Below, one piece after another: positions 11,352 to 23,045 of a DNA stretch of 64,000 bases (within the stretch, counting starts at the first letter, position 1; each line of letters starts with the position of its first letter). This stretch comes from Toxonevra muliebris (Eukaryota; Arthropoda; Insecta; Diptera; Pallopteridae): contig OY829328.1 in NCBI GenBank assembly GCA_963691655.1, positions 72,916,400-72,980,399 on the forward strand, given 5' to 3'. The notes below the pieces were generated by a model. That model searched no databases and was not told the origin of the DNA. It saw only the letters and a list, made by a program, of their open reading frames with translations. Position numbers and translations under genes: made by a program.

Positions 11352-12678
11352 GTATTGTATTATAGAGGTTTCTGTCGTTGTACCGTGACCTATAAGATCT
11401 ATTGTACGTCCCTCTTTTCTATCTAGTCTAGTCTGCCTAGAGTACCTCATCCAGTCCAGTCTCCCTCAAGAATTTGAGTATTGCGCCCGGAGCTATGGAT
11501 GCTAGTTCTGTACTGGGCACTTGGTGCATGCCCAGACATTTCCTTCTTTTGTGGATCATTGAGCTAAAATATGTACTGATGATTCGTCTTCCTCATTACA
11601 AAACCTACAAATTGAGCTTTGCTCAACCCCTATCTTGCAAAGGTGTTCTCTGAGCCCGCAATGCCCAGTCAGAATACCAGCTAATATGCGCAAACTGTTT
11701 TTGTTGAGACCAATGCAGAATGCGTATCTACTCTTATTATAATTACCTAAAAGCGCTTTGGATTGCCTCAGTCCCGTAAGATTGGTAGAGTTCTTGCCTC
11801 TTGTTCCTCTCTTCTTGCCTGAGTAATTCCCTGATTACGCTATCTCCTATTCCACAGAAGGGTTCAGGTCCCACGAAAGTGGTTGCTGCCCCCTTTCTTG
11901 CAAGCTCGTCTGTCTGCTCATTACCCTCAATTCCTGCGTGTCCAGGGACCCAACATAGAGCGACTTTGTTATTGCCCAGTTGATTGAGCTTGCTCAAACA
12001 GTCCCACACCAACTTAGAGGTGATCTCAAAGGAACATAATGCTCGAATGGCTGCTTGGCTGTCCGACATAATAGCGATATCTTGCCGTTTGTACTGTCTA
12101 TCCAGGTTGAATTGCACACATGTGCTAATTGCATGAATTTCAGCTTGGAAGATGCTAGGATACTTCCCCATCGGCTCAGAGTGTTTGATTCTTTGCCCAA
12201 ATACTCCTGCCCCAGTTCCATCCTCGGTACGTGACCCATCTGTATACCACTTAATCGTGTGTTCTTTGAGTGTGTAGTTATACTCTACACCCTCCCATTC
12301 GTTCTTACTACTAAGTTTTGCAACGAAGTGTTTCTCAAAACTATACTGTTTGTCCATTCTGTCCTGGGGACAGTCCAAGAGATAGTTGTCTTTCGCCGGG
12401 TTATCTCGGTCTCCAAGCCCTATAGATCTCCTCGTCAACCTTTTATTTCTTGTTCCTCTTACGATTGCTGCCTTGGAGGCATTCTCTATCACGAGGTGTA
12501 ATGAAGTAAGATCCAATAGTACGTCTAGTGCAGCAGTCGGACATGTTCTCATCGCTCCTGTTATACAGATACATGCCAACCTTTGAACTTTCCCCAATTT
12601 AGCTTTTGCTGTTTTTAGTTGAGTTCTCCTTGCCCACGCTAATGCTCCATATGTAATGATTGGCCTTACCATCATTGT
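11352..12678 (-). mobile_element. RNase H LINE copy B, 5'-truncated insertion with target duplication
   Basis: It is flanked by perfect 12-bp repeats AAGTAGCGTATT at 11340-11351 and 12679-12690. The element runs on the minus strand from a 5'-truncated start inside the reverse transcriptase, through a complete RNase H, a C-terminal ribbon near 11470-11740 (TGHCGLREHL, CRFCNEEDES), and a 3' tail of ATACAATACA units. Truncation plus target duplication is the mark of target-primed reverse transcription. The host of the insertion is an older LINE. Confidence 0.93.
11743..12675 (-). CDS. LINE ORF2 fragment: reverse transcriptase end plus intact RNase H
   Basis: This 310-codon open frame is the C-terminal part of a retrotransposon polyprotein. 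Residues 1-70 are the reverse-transcriptase thumb (MVRPIITYGALAWAR). Residues 141-270 are RNase H type I with all four metal-binding acids visible: D146 in WYTDGS, E179 in FQAEIHAI, D205 in SDSQAA and D256 in GNEQTDELA, plus CWVPGH at 241-246. RNase H would remove the RNA template during element replication. Endonuclease and polymerase are absent because the copy is 5' truncated, so it cannot move by itself. The frame stays open for its whole length, in contrast to copies A, D, G and H, which suggests a younger age. The annotated start is simply the first ATG after the truncation. Confidence 0.85.
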   Translation of the reverse strand: MMVRPIITYGALAWARRTQLKTAKAKLGKVQRLACICITGAMRTCPTAALDVLLDLTSLHLVIENASKAAIVRGTRNKRLTRRSIGLGDRDNPAKDNYLLDCPQDRMDKQYSFEKHFVAKLSSKNEWEGVEYNYTLKEHTIKWYTDGSRTEDGTGAGVFGQRIKHSEPMGKYPSIFQAEIHAISTCVQFNLDRQYKRQDIAIMSDSQAAIRALCSFEITSKLVWDCLSKLNQLGNNKVALCWVPGHAGIEGNEQTDELARKGAATTFVGPEPFCGIGDSVIRELLRQEERNKRQELYQSYGTEAIQSAFR

Positions 12679-13282
12679 AAGTAGCGTATTACATCTTATC
12701 AGGTTAGCGGCTTCAGTGATCGCCAGCAGTTAGACTTGGAAGACGCTACAGTGATTAGGGAAATGAAAGTGCGTTGAGATGCTCAGACGCTCAGAATGAA
12801 CTGAACCCCCAACTTTACAATCCAATTTGGACCAATCAGTATACACTTCAATGGCTCCAGGGCGTATCATATTACACGCACTCCACTTTTGGCGAGTTGG
12901 AATAAGTGTGCTAAAGCTATTACCAAAGAATAATAGGGGAGGAGAGAGTGAGATCGACAGATGATGGAAGGTATTCGATTTCATCTAGAATCTTTCCATG
13001 ACCAAAATTGGTAAAGAACCACTTGCGGATCTCGTTCAGCCTCACCGCCGAGATTGACGGTAAGGTTTTTCCGAACAGATCTATTGGAAGGTTGATTTCT
13101 AAATCAAGCTCCGTAATTTGAGGTCGTGAATAAATTCTTATGCATGAATATTTACATGTGCATCACCTGGATTCACAAAGGCAATTTGGACGGTTTATGG
13201 CCAGAGTCTGTGCATGAAACACATTTACACCGGGTGGCCTATACTCGAAGTCTGAGTTCATCTTTCATGCCTATTTATTTAA

Positions 13283-13393
13283 AGGGCGTTTTTCAATGCC
13301 CGGTTAAACACTAATCCGAACTTTAACCAACGGTTAACAGTAGTAGTTAGTTCTGTTTAGTGCTTAACCAGACATTGAGGAAACGGCCCTTAA
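13283..13393. mobile_element. short MITE with ~35-bp inverted repeats
   Basis: The left end reads AAGGGCGTTTTTCAATGCCC then GGTTAAACACTAA. The inverted right end reads AAGGGCCGTTTCCTCAATGT then CTGGTTAAGCACTAA. The whole forms a near-palindrome of about 110 bp that would fold into a hairpin. TTAA-like sequence flanks both sides, but the exact target duplication is unclear. Confidence 0.75.
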
Positions 13394-13394
13394 A

Positions 13395-14477
13395 ATGCTC
13401 TTTTCAAATTCATTTATATGGTATATAAAGATATGTTTCCAAAAACGAAAAACCAACACCAGAACATCCGCTTTAGATTAACAATAACAACACTTAAGTA
13501 AACAATTGATCATCAGCTTAATAAAATATTTGGACAGGTTCCTCTTCTCTTACTTGTTTACCTTCTTTGTGTGTGTGTGTTTCTTTTTGGCAACAATGTA
13601 ATAATTCACTTGTCAACATAAATTGACTCAATTACGTGTTTGCGGTTTTATGTAAGGTAGGATCCTCTTCTCAACACCATTACTGCCACCAACCACTTAT
13701 GAGAAGGTTCCTTTTTCAACAAGAAAATGCTGCAGGTAAGTAGTTTGTAGTATGTCAGCTCCTGTTTGTTGGGTCTTCGTGTTTGTTTTTTTTTTTGGAA
13801 AGATTGCCAATGTGTATTATCGTTCGTCCTTTTGTGAATTGAACTGTGAATATGTGCACAGGTGTTGCTGCTGGTTGCACATCACATCCTTATTACTTGC
13901 ATATTTTGTTACCTGGCGTTTGTGTAAACTTCTCAATTTCATTCTAGGAAAACATCTTGTAAGTAAGCCATACATTTGATTTTGTATATTTTGACTTTAT
14001 AAAATTACATTGTATTTTTTTTTTTTTTTTTTTTTGTGAGCAAGCATATTTGGTCTCTGAAATTATAGAGGGTGTCAACAATTAATATCTTGACATCTTA
14101 TCACAATAGTGAAATAAATACTATGATCACAATAATATTCTTGATATCTTGTCGAATTTGACTTGAAATGCTTTTTTGATTATTTCAGCTGATTGGAAAA
14201 TTGATTGAAATCTATTTTCTAGCATAAATATATTAATATTTAGAGGGCGTACAATGCTTCAATCCCATACAAAAGATGGCAAAATAGAAAGAGTTGTTAG
14301 ATTTTAATGAATATTTAATTTTTGTTCAATGTGCTCAAAAATAAAATTGGTTTTCTTCTAGAACGTCTAGTTTTTTCTGAAACCCATATGCATACAGCGC
14401 AGGTAGATCTACGAAGATTGCTCTATATCAATTGACCAACTACATCCAAGGCACACTGGATAACGAAGAAATAAAAA
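13395..14477. other. AT-rich non-coding sequence with GT-rich patch
   Basis: A short GT microsatellite lies at about 13568-13581 and T runs at 13785 and 14010-14035. The 13752-13979 frame is hydrophobic and Cys-rich but resembles no family I know. No gene is supported. Confidence 0.5.
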
Positions 14478-14479
14478 TA

Positions 14480-15185
14480 CAGGTAGACCTAGACACATAC
14501 ATATATACTTCTTATAGTACAGCCTCGCTCTAACACGTTTCACTTCTTGCGACATATTTTCTTTTAACACGGTAAAACCTCGTTCTAACACGGTTTCGGG
14601 AAAAAAAATTGTTTTTGGATGTTTTACGCCGCTATTTGCAATGTTGTTGCTTGACGGCGCAATGTTTATCGGCTGGGATTTCTTAACTGTCATCGTGTAT
14701 TTGCTTTAACATTTCTATTCCTTCTTTTTCAATTGTATCTTTAGCTGTACGCAGCAGCATAAATTTGCTCATCAATAAATTAATAATTGAATTTAAATAC
14801 AAGTTGTAAATGTTGTAATACTGAAATATTTTAAAAGCAATAATTTGTGAATTTATCTATGTATTTTATAGTTATTGAATTTGTACAATTTGTGGGAGAC
14901 AAGGTGCCGCGCTGTTATTTGCACCGTCAAACACAATTGTAAGTTTTTGGTTTAAGGTTATTTTATTATATGCTAATCTATTAACTTTAAATTTTAGCTC
15001 TACTATTTCTATCTTTTTTAATACATGAACTTACATGATGTTGAAGTTACTAAAAATACTATTTTTTGCACCCAACGTCTCAACAGGGTGTCTTTTAAGA
15101 TCTTGGATCTTTGCACTGGTTGCTTATATCGTTTAACACGGCATTTTCCAGGAACGTAACCGCCGTATTAAACGAGGTGTACCTG
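14480..15185. mobile_element. pogo/Tigger-like non-autonomous element
   Basis: The ends CAGGTAGACCTAG (left) and CAGGTACACCTCG (inverted right) are flanked by TA on both sides. Near both ends and inside are variants of CCTCGTTCTAACACGG, similar to the AACCTCG-TATAACGG subterminal motif of Tigger elements. No transposase was recognised; the minus-strand frame at 14409-14693 overlaps the left end and looks spurious. Confidence 0.5.
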
Positions 15186-15199
15186 TATGTGCATTCTTA

Positions 15200-15830
15200 A
15201 ACATTGAAGCACAATCGACAATCCCTTTCATGATGCAGTAGATGCATACCATGATGGTGAAGCCTATACTCACCTATGGTGTGAAATACCCTCACAAAAG
15301 TCCAAAGACTAGCCTGTGTTTGTATCACATGAGCTATGAGAACATGTCTTGCAGCAGCCATGGAGGTACTAATAGACCTTACGCTTTTACATCTAGCAAT
15401 AGAAATGGCCGCCAAAAAGGCACTAATGAGTATACTAAGGGAAGGAACAGGCGGGGGGAAGGTAATTCAAGAACTCTTGAAAGTTATACTTAGCAACAAA
15501 AGAGAATGGCACGTTAAAATGTTCTACACTCAATGATATATTACACTAGCGACTCCAGAACCAAGAAGAAAAAGGAAACGCTACATTATTTTCCAAGCGG
15601 AGATTCTTGCTATAAGGCTCTATCCGCATTTTAACCTTGAACGTGGGTGTAAAGCATAGTAATATACTCAGACAGTCAAGCCGCTCAGTCAGAGCACTAG
15701 ATTCCTTTGAGATGTCTTCAAGACTAGTATGGAAATGCATAGAACTCCTGAATGCATTAGGTAAGACTAATAAGGTTACCATATTCTGGTTAACTAGGCA
15801 CAAAGGAGGGAGAAAGAGGAGGGGAGGGTG
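15200..15830 (+). pseudogene. RNase H LINE remnant, copy D
   Basis: The plus strand gives MMVKPILTYGV, then MRTCLAAAMEVLIDLTLLHL, matching copy B (MMVRPIITYG and MRTCPTAALDVLLDLTSLHL). Further on it gives SVRALDSFEMSSRLVWKCIE and TIFWLTRHKG, the decayed SDSQAA to WVPGH part of RNase H. At least three frameshifts separate these blocks. It is dead. Confidence 0.8.
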
Positions 15831-16110
15831 AGGGCTGTTCGGATTCAAACCCCTCTCCTCCCACGTATATCCGAAACTGACCAGCACCTTCACTTCCCTA
15901 CATGTTTTCTTTTTGTGCTATACCCTTTAATAGAACTCGGTCTCGGGTCTTCCTGTCTTCGTCTTCTTATATTCACTATCAAAATAAAGTGTAAGAGAAT
16001 TATAAGAAAGTATAAAAGTACGCATCTTGGTAGGCAATGGCCAAACCACCAAGTGATAACAAATTGCCATACCACCTTTTGGAATCAGCGTTCAACTGTA
16101 GGTCCAACTA

Positions 16111-16175
16111 TGTGGTAACACAATGGGCCGTTCAGGCTTAAGTGCGTCTCAAGACAGCCACTCCAATCTAACCTG
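16111..16175 (+). repeat. LINE/SINE 3' tail fragment
   Basis: The text GGGCCGTTCAGGCTTAAGTG, then CGTCTCAAGACAGCCACTCC and a short AACCTG end, matches the 3' end of the SINE at 58206-58421 (GCCGCTCAGGCCTAAGTGTG, then TCTCTCGACAGCC). It also resembles the end of the LINE at 61727-62810. It is probably the end of one of those elements. Confidence 0.65.
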
Positions 16176-17760
16176 ATATTATTATAAATTAAGCATAGCA
16201 TCAACCATATTCATAGTATATAGTACCAAAAAAATTTGAATGAACTGATTCTACTGATTTTCATTTATCTTCATTATTTTTATTAATTTCAGATCTATCA
16301 AATTCCATTAGTTATTCTGTTATAAAACAAAATCTTTTTAGTCAATACCCAAGAACAAATACATGCATAAACTAACATACGCACACATGCACATGTATAA
16401 AAAAAAACATATAAAAAAATATTAAAAAAAGATGGAAAGAAAAGAACATTAACGCATTAAAAAAAAAAAAAATTATTGTACTTTGAAAATCACAAACATA
16501 GATACACAAATACACGCACACAATGATATTCCTTATTTTCCTTTCATTTTTGTTGTTAAATTTGATTAAACAAAAGAGCATTTAGTATTTACTGCATAGA
16601 GTTAATACGCTCGCTATAGGCAGCAAAAAAGTAAATGATGAAAAAATATCAAAGCCGCAGCGTGATATTAAAATCCTTTTAGTTTATTTATCAAATTCAA
16701 CAGAACAGGTTCGTTACCCCAAAAAGTAATAAAAGGTACAAAAAAAAAAACTAAATACACACATGTGAATACATAAAAACACAAAAACAAATACACACAA
16801 CAATATAATTCTCAACTCAAGACAGGTTTATAGATTAAGGTTTTCAATCACAGCCACATGCAACATGCGACGGCATACAAACCTTGTGGAAGCAACCAAC
16901 ACACAAACAATAAACTTTACCCACGCGCATATGGAAGGCAGCAAGTGTGTAGAGAAACAGCGTGAATATAGCTGAGCATTGCCGCATGCGTGAATTGAAT
17001 GAGTATTTGAGTATACCTAAATAATTTATGAATACTCGTATCCTTTTGATTTGACAAATTTATTTGGCATTTTTTTTTTTTATTTTGTTTTCGGTTTTAG
17101 GTGAATATATGAAAAATCACTGCTCAAATTTTATCAGATTTGTGTTCCTTGCATAGAGCTAGGGAGGTGACATGAGACATCCTTTTATTTAAATACAAAA
17201 CTAAAGAAGGGATTTTTTATAGACGAACCCTTAAAAAAGTTGGTAATGCGTAGGTAGAGACGATAGAAGATCTTAAGAACGGTTTGGATTGAAAGCATCT
17301 TCAACTAGGTTTGCATGATATTGTTTCAAAAATAGTTAATAAAGTTGTGCAGAAAGATTTTAAAATATTGCAAGAATTTTTTAAGAGGCTTTTAAACCGC
17401 CATAGCCCACTTCCCCTACTGGCCTACTGGATCCGCCACTGACTGTAACTGTAAGTAATGAAAAATGGGTCAGCTCCAATTTAGTATTTCTAACAAGAAA
17501 CCGAAATAATCTTTTGAGAGTAGACAGAAATACGAAACTATAATTTACACTGGAAACCAAGTTTGAAAAATATAGGTATCTAATAATTTTGGTAAACTTT
17601 GCCCCTGAAAATCTTAATATCCAGAAAGAATGAGCAGTCCCTCTAAAAAAAACAGCATCAAGAGAATGGCGCTTGATTTTAACCCATTATGTAGCAGATG
17701 TCATTGGCGACCAAAGAACACGTGGATATGTCAAAAATAACAAGGGAGAACTCAAATACA
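16176..17760. other. AT-rich non-coding sequence
   Basis: CA-rich patches occur around 16370-16540 and 16745-16920. No gene was recognised. Confidence 0.5.
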
Positions 17761-17761
17761 C

Positions 17762-18380
17762 TATGGTGCATAAATATAATCGCACCCATGTTTCAACACA
17801 TTTACTGGGTCCTAAGAGATTATGGAATAAATTCATTCAATTTTTATGAAAGAGAACCAAAAATAAGTTAATTTAAGATAAACTTTATTTAGAAGTATTT
17901 GCGTTAAAATTCAATCATGAATAATAAGAAATAATGCAAAATCATTGATTTTGGAGAATTCGGTCTCAGTAATTAGTGAGCTTACTAAAAAACTTAACAA
18001 AACTGATAGACTAATTCGAAATTATTTGAATAAAAAAAAAGCAAAAATAAAAAGGAAGGACTAAAATCAAAGCTTTCCGAACGAGATAAGTGCTGCATTT
18101 TATCAGCATGGCAAGCGATTTAAGAAAAAATGGACACCAAATTGCAAAAGAATTGTAGCTTAAATGTTTCTCGATGAAGGGGAAATCCGTGTCGTCAAAA
18201 CCTAAAAGCCATGCACAAGTTATTGCATAATCCTGTTGGAATCTGCCTACAGTTTACACGTGAAAACTGCAAAACGAATTGGAAACAATTAAAACAAATC
18301 AAAATTTTACGATTTCCGCTAATTTCAGTGTACGACGAAAAGTTTTAGAACTTACATTAAAGATATTACGCAAAAAAAAA
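17762..18380 (+). pseudogene. possible Tc1-like transposon remnant
   Basis: The start TATGGTGCATAAATATAATC then GCACCCATG resembles Tc1-family termini. Downstream, KLSERDKCCIL looks like the start of a Tc1 paired-type helix-turn-helix, with stops soon after. It runs into the R1 fragment near 18380. The assignment is weak. Confidence 0.3.
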
Positions 18381-18389
18381 TTCATAATT

Positions 18390-20120
18390 TAAAAACCACT
18401 GAGGATATTACAAATTCAAGCACTCTGAAAAACGTCAAATCACCTGGCCCCGATGGAGTTCCAGCAGAAATTTTAAATGTGATTACAAACATGCGGCCTC
18501 AGATGCTGCTTGGTATGTAGAACGCCTGCCTAGTAGAGGGAGTTTTTCCAGAGGTGTGGAAAAAACAACGGCTAGTGCTTGTTCGCAAGGAATAAGGCAG
18601 CCCGGGATGCCCATCGACATATAACCAACTTAGTATGCTGAACACAGCCGGAAAACTCTTGGAGAGACTGATAAAGCCCCGTCTCGTAGCAGCAATCAAC
18701 AACAGTAGAGGGCTATCTGTAAAGCAACACAGTTTTAGACTGGGAAGGCGAACAATAGGAGGAGGTCGTGGAGAGTGTAAACGCTGCCCAATGCAGAAAT
18801 CAATGCTCCAAACGCGTAGGTCTTTTAGCAATTATGGATGTAAGAAACGCATTCAATAGTGCTAGATGAGCTGATATGATGGAGAACCGTTTTCAAATAA
18901 CCCGTTTTCAACTATCTCAGCAACCGTGAACTCATTTATGGAACCACTGGTGACTGTCGAAGGAAAAAGATTACGTCAGGAGCTGCACAGGGATCTAACC
19001 TCGGTCCGGACTTTTGAAACATCAGCTATGACGGAGTATTGCAGATCGAGATGCCGGACAACACATACCTGGTCGGCTACGCAGACGAAAAAGCGGCTGT
19101 CGGGACACGGAAGAAGCGAGGCGAAAATTAAACCAGGTAATGCTGAGAACGCAAACACGACTTGACTCCCATGGTCTAAAGCTGCCTTTAGAAAAAACAG
19201 AGCTAGTCTTACTTACAAGAAAGCACATCCCAGTAGAAGTTATTTCAACTTCCTCAGGATCATTAAAACTCAGAAGATGATAAACTATTTGGGAATAGGG
19301 CTGGACAACAAATTATCATACTGGGCCCAAGTAGAATACGTGAGGACCAATGCAGTCAAGGCGATCAGCTCGCTTGATAGATTGATAGCAAATGTCAGGC
19401 AAATGTCAACAACTCATTCAGCCCTACTTAATGGATGTGAAGTGTGGGCTGATGCGCTGAGAGCAGGAAATCGCAGGAAAGTCCTGGCATCGGTACAGCA
19501 AACTGCAGCGCTCAGGGTAACCTCTGCGTACCGCATAGTGCTGGTGATAAGTGGAACGATGCCAATCGATCTACAAGCTCAATAATGTAAAAGACTATGG
19601 AACTATGGACTATCTGAAAGTGGCAGGAACGGTGGAACGGAGAGACTCGAGGAAGGTGAATAGCCAGGCTAATACCCAATCTGCCCAAACCGAAGATCTA
19701 GTGAACTAAACTATTATCTCACACAGTTCCTGTTAGGCCATGAATATTTCCAAAAATATGTATTCACCATGAGAAAAGTGGAGCAACCTGATTTAAACAA
19801 TACGGCGACGGACAAATAGATGACGCAAAGCACACATTCTTCAGATGGCAATCTGAACGGAATGCGCTACAGAACGTGGTTGGATCATTCACCGCCAACA
19901 GCGTAATTGAAACAATGGCAAGACAAACGTGGCACGATACGTTGAAAATGTGCTACGTAAAAAAAGCGAGACCTGGACGCAGGTACAATGATGATAACCT
20001 ACTAAAGGCATAAATGGACTCCACCCTGAAGTAATGCGGAAGCGGCCCCAGGATGGAAGTAAGTCCAGTGAGAAAGAGGAGGATGTGTTAGTGACAACAG
20101 TTTTGACGATATCCAAGACA
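18390..20120 (+). pseudogene. R1-clade LINE, reverse transcriptase and C-terminus
   Basis: The plus strand reads, with frameshifts: KNVKSPGPDGVPAEIL, VFPEVWKKQRLVLV, MLNTAGKLLERLIKPRL, SVKQHSFRLGR, IMDVRNAFNSA (first catalytic Asp present), then YADE at 19078-19089 where YADD is expected, then INYLGIGLDNKLSYW, KAISSLDRL and RVTSAYRIV. The C-terminal ribbon area follows (YYLTQFLLGHEYF near 19710-19760). This order is that of R1-type retrotransposons, which usually target rDNA. No rDNA is visible here. The changed catalytic Asp, stop codons and shifts make it inactive. Confidence 0.85.
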
Positions 20121-20129
20121 TTTTTACCT

Positions 20130-22020
20130 CTTCACCCACAAAAAAAAATTGTTTTAATAAACATAAGTAGTTATATGCTCAAAACTATAAACCAATATAA
20201 AATTTAAAAAATATTCCACTAAAAAATCGACGCATTACAAACCAAGTTCAATCACCTTTGAATACTTAAGGATGACGTAGTACTTTTAAGGAAAACATCA
20301 TGAGGGCAACAAAAAAATAAAATAAGGAAAAATAAAGAAAAGGTTAAAGAAGAGAAGAACAAGAGAAATCTAATTTTTTATGATAATTTTTTTATAACGT
20401 ATTTTTCATTTTCACATCTTCTACAGACACAAACGCATACAAATATTAAAAAAAAAAGAATGTTTCTTTTTCTTCAACCAACAATAATGAAAATTCATTA
20501 GCACATTGAACATGTTTTGATGGGGGGAAGAGGGGGGAAAAGTAAACAAAAAAAGGAGTTATACTTACAAACATATATATGTATATGAGATGATGAAGAA
20601 GAAGAAGAGCAAGAAGAAGAAAAATAAATATATAACAATTTGAACCACTGTAAGGTTACTCTAAAGACGCTGTATTGTTATCCTATGATGATGGGGTCTG
20701 TGTGCGTGTCTAGAGTAATCGGTTTATTTAGTTTGCGTGTGTTTATTTTTCTTCAATGCCCGAGTTTTATTTTTTCTTTCTATTGATACAAGGAAATTCT
20801 TCAAATATTTAATGTCGTAATTTTGTGTTGTTTTCGTTGTTTTTTTTTTTTTGTTTTTTTGTAAAAATATCAATTCACATGATAAGGATAGGTTAGTTTA
20901 GGTTTTCGAAATGAGTTTACCCACATGGAGATGAGTGAATATGTGGAATACAGAAGCATTCTAATTTTTAATTTAAACATGAAATACGCGTGATTACCAG
21001 GAAGGATCAAAAATAATAAGAAAAAAAAAGAAAAAATATTTTTGTTTAAAATTTGTGTTGTGTAATTTTTGTTATATTTAGGTAACTCATTTAAGTGCAT
21101 GTGTGTGTGTTTAGAAATTAAAACGATTTTTTTTTTTTTGTAAAGTTTGTAAAGTCATTTTCATTTTGTATGCAGGTAATTTATGAGAGTTAAATTTAAG
21201 TGCAGAGTTTTATTGTAATGTCAACGCTAAAAAGTCAAACTTTTGATTGATTAGTTGATCGATTATTATTTGAATTTTCATTAGCTGTCCCTTATTATAT
21301 ACCACAAGTACTTAGTTTTTCCAGTAGCTTCTATAAATATTTGCGTGTTTGTTTTTCTTTAATTTAATGAATTTAATATTATTCCAGACAAAATTTTATC
21401 ATTCAAAATATTTATCTTTTTTTTTTTTGATCTTCTTGTATTTGTTGTATACTTCAAAGATTTTCTTTATTTCCTTTAACAATTCAAACCAACATAGAAA
21501 AGGTGAATGCCTTTTTAAAATCAACAAACTATCTACCTGTTTGATTTTAACTTTCAGCTAGCTAATCATATTTTTTTTATGACAGCACCTAATTATAACT
21601 TTTCAGCTAAATTTATCATTTTGATTACAAAATTATTAGGTACCTATACAAATGTCAATAAAATGTTATCAGAATTTCTTTATTCGATTAAATGTTATCC
21701 CAAACTAGCCTTAGTTTTATTAGCTTGAAAAAAAAATATTTTATGATTTATTAATGCTTATTGAAAAGTATTTTTCTTTTATTACAGACGAGGAGAATAG
21801 TTTCTTCATAGTTTCACAAGAAAATATTTTTAATGTATGAGAAAGAACCCGTTTAAAAGGTTAGATTTTCTATAAACTCTAGAATTCAACTTTTTGTGTA
21901 ATTAATGGAAATTTTATATTTTTTATGTATAAATTTTTTTAGAAATTTGTTACGATGTGTTACGACCAGGGGAGAGGGGTCAAAATTAGCCAAAAATTGA
22001 GTTATGTGAATGGGCCCTAA
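20130..22020. other. AT-rich non-coding sequence
   Basis: A purine-rich GAA/AAG patch lies at 20590-20625 and T runs at 20840, 21129 and 21419. No gene was recognised. Confidence 0.5.
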
Positions 22021-22022
22021 TA

Positions 22023-22894
22023 GGTGTATAAATATGAAGTGCGGTTTTAACTAACAGATGGCATAGCTATTATATATGGTTTGTGTCGAGGATAATTAAT
22101 ATTGCGAGTAGACATTTGGTTTAATAAGATCCAGTATGTCATTGATTGTGATTGTACAAACAAAATATTTTTTTTCACTTCAAAAATATCGAATTTTGTT
22201 TAACCTTCTTTCTTTGATTGTTAGCAAAGGCTTATGGTGAACATGCTCCAAGCCAAGACACTTGTGAACGATGATTTTAAAAACATAAAAGTGGTGATTT
22301 TGACGTCAGTAACAAAAAGTGTGGAGGACTATCGGAAAAATTCGAATATGGGAGCTGTCTCCTATGAACTGCTTAAACTTAATAAAATAATTACTGCTGA
22401 ACAATATCAACAACAACTGATCAAATTGTACCGAGTATTGAATGAAAAAATTGCAGAATATGCCCAAAGGCATGATAAAGTAATTGTCCAACATGGCTCG
22501 GCCTCGTGTTGTACATTGCGTTAAAAACTATTTGGAAAACATCAAATGGGACGTTTTACCTCGTCCGCTATATTCACTTAAAAACTATTTGGAAAACATA
22601 AAATATGACGTTTTATCCCCCTCGCTGTATTCATTAAACTTGGCTCCTTTCGACTATAACTTGTTTCGACTGCTGCAATACGGACTTTCGGAACAGCACT
22701 TCAATTCGTACGAAGAAGTGAAAAATTGCTTTGATAGATGGTTAGCCTCAAAAAATGAGAAGCAGTACTGGAATTAATTCCATCAATTGCCAGAAACACG
22801 GTGATTTTGATGATTGAGTTTATTAATTTTGTTAATTAAATAAATCCCTTTTACCTTTTAAGCCAAACAAATCCGCATTTCATATTTATACACC
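22023..22894 (+). mobile_element. mariner element with internal deletion
   Basis: The inverted ends GGTGTATAAATATGAAGTGC and GGTGTATAAATATGAAATGC are flanked by TA (22021-22022 and 22895-22896). The coding part keeps the N-terminal GDFDV block, then jumps to AVSYELLKLNKIITAEQYQQ, NEKIAEYAQRHDKVIVQHG and NLAPFDYNLF. The second catalytic Asp (QHDNA) has become Gly, while the last Asp (APFD) remains. A stretch of about 60 bp encoding NYLENIKWDVL is tandemly duplicated (about 22523-22644). The transposase is non-functional. Confidence 0.88.
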
Positions 22895-23045
22895 TATTAA
22901 AATTATCAAAATAATAAAAACACTGCATACGTTTAGGGTCATTTTTTAATAATAAAAAAATACATCACCTGATGCTTGAAGTTTAGTTTAACAACTGCGA
23001 AAAAAGAAACAAATTTTACGTGAAATACGTGAAAAGTTTCTTTAA

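Larger units (their letters stand above)
10722..13120 (-). pseudogene. old RNase H LINE (family H), split by a younger LINE
   Basis: Two minus-strand parts flank the insertion at 11352-12678. The upstream part (13120 to 12679) gives the reverse-transcriptase/RNase H linker and IEVYTDWSKL, then HFPNHCSVFQV and a stop. The downstream part (11351 to 10722) continues CSYICIFTNSQATTKSI, then LIWVPGHSYIEGN, KADDLARLG and the LTGHCLIGNHARRLG ribbon, ending in a tail AACCTAACCT. The frame reads straight across the target site. RNase H residues are damaged (glutamate lost at a stop codon, SDSQ changed to TNSQ), so it died long ago. Confidence 0.85.
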
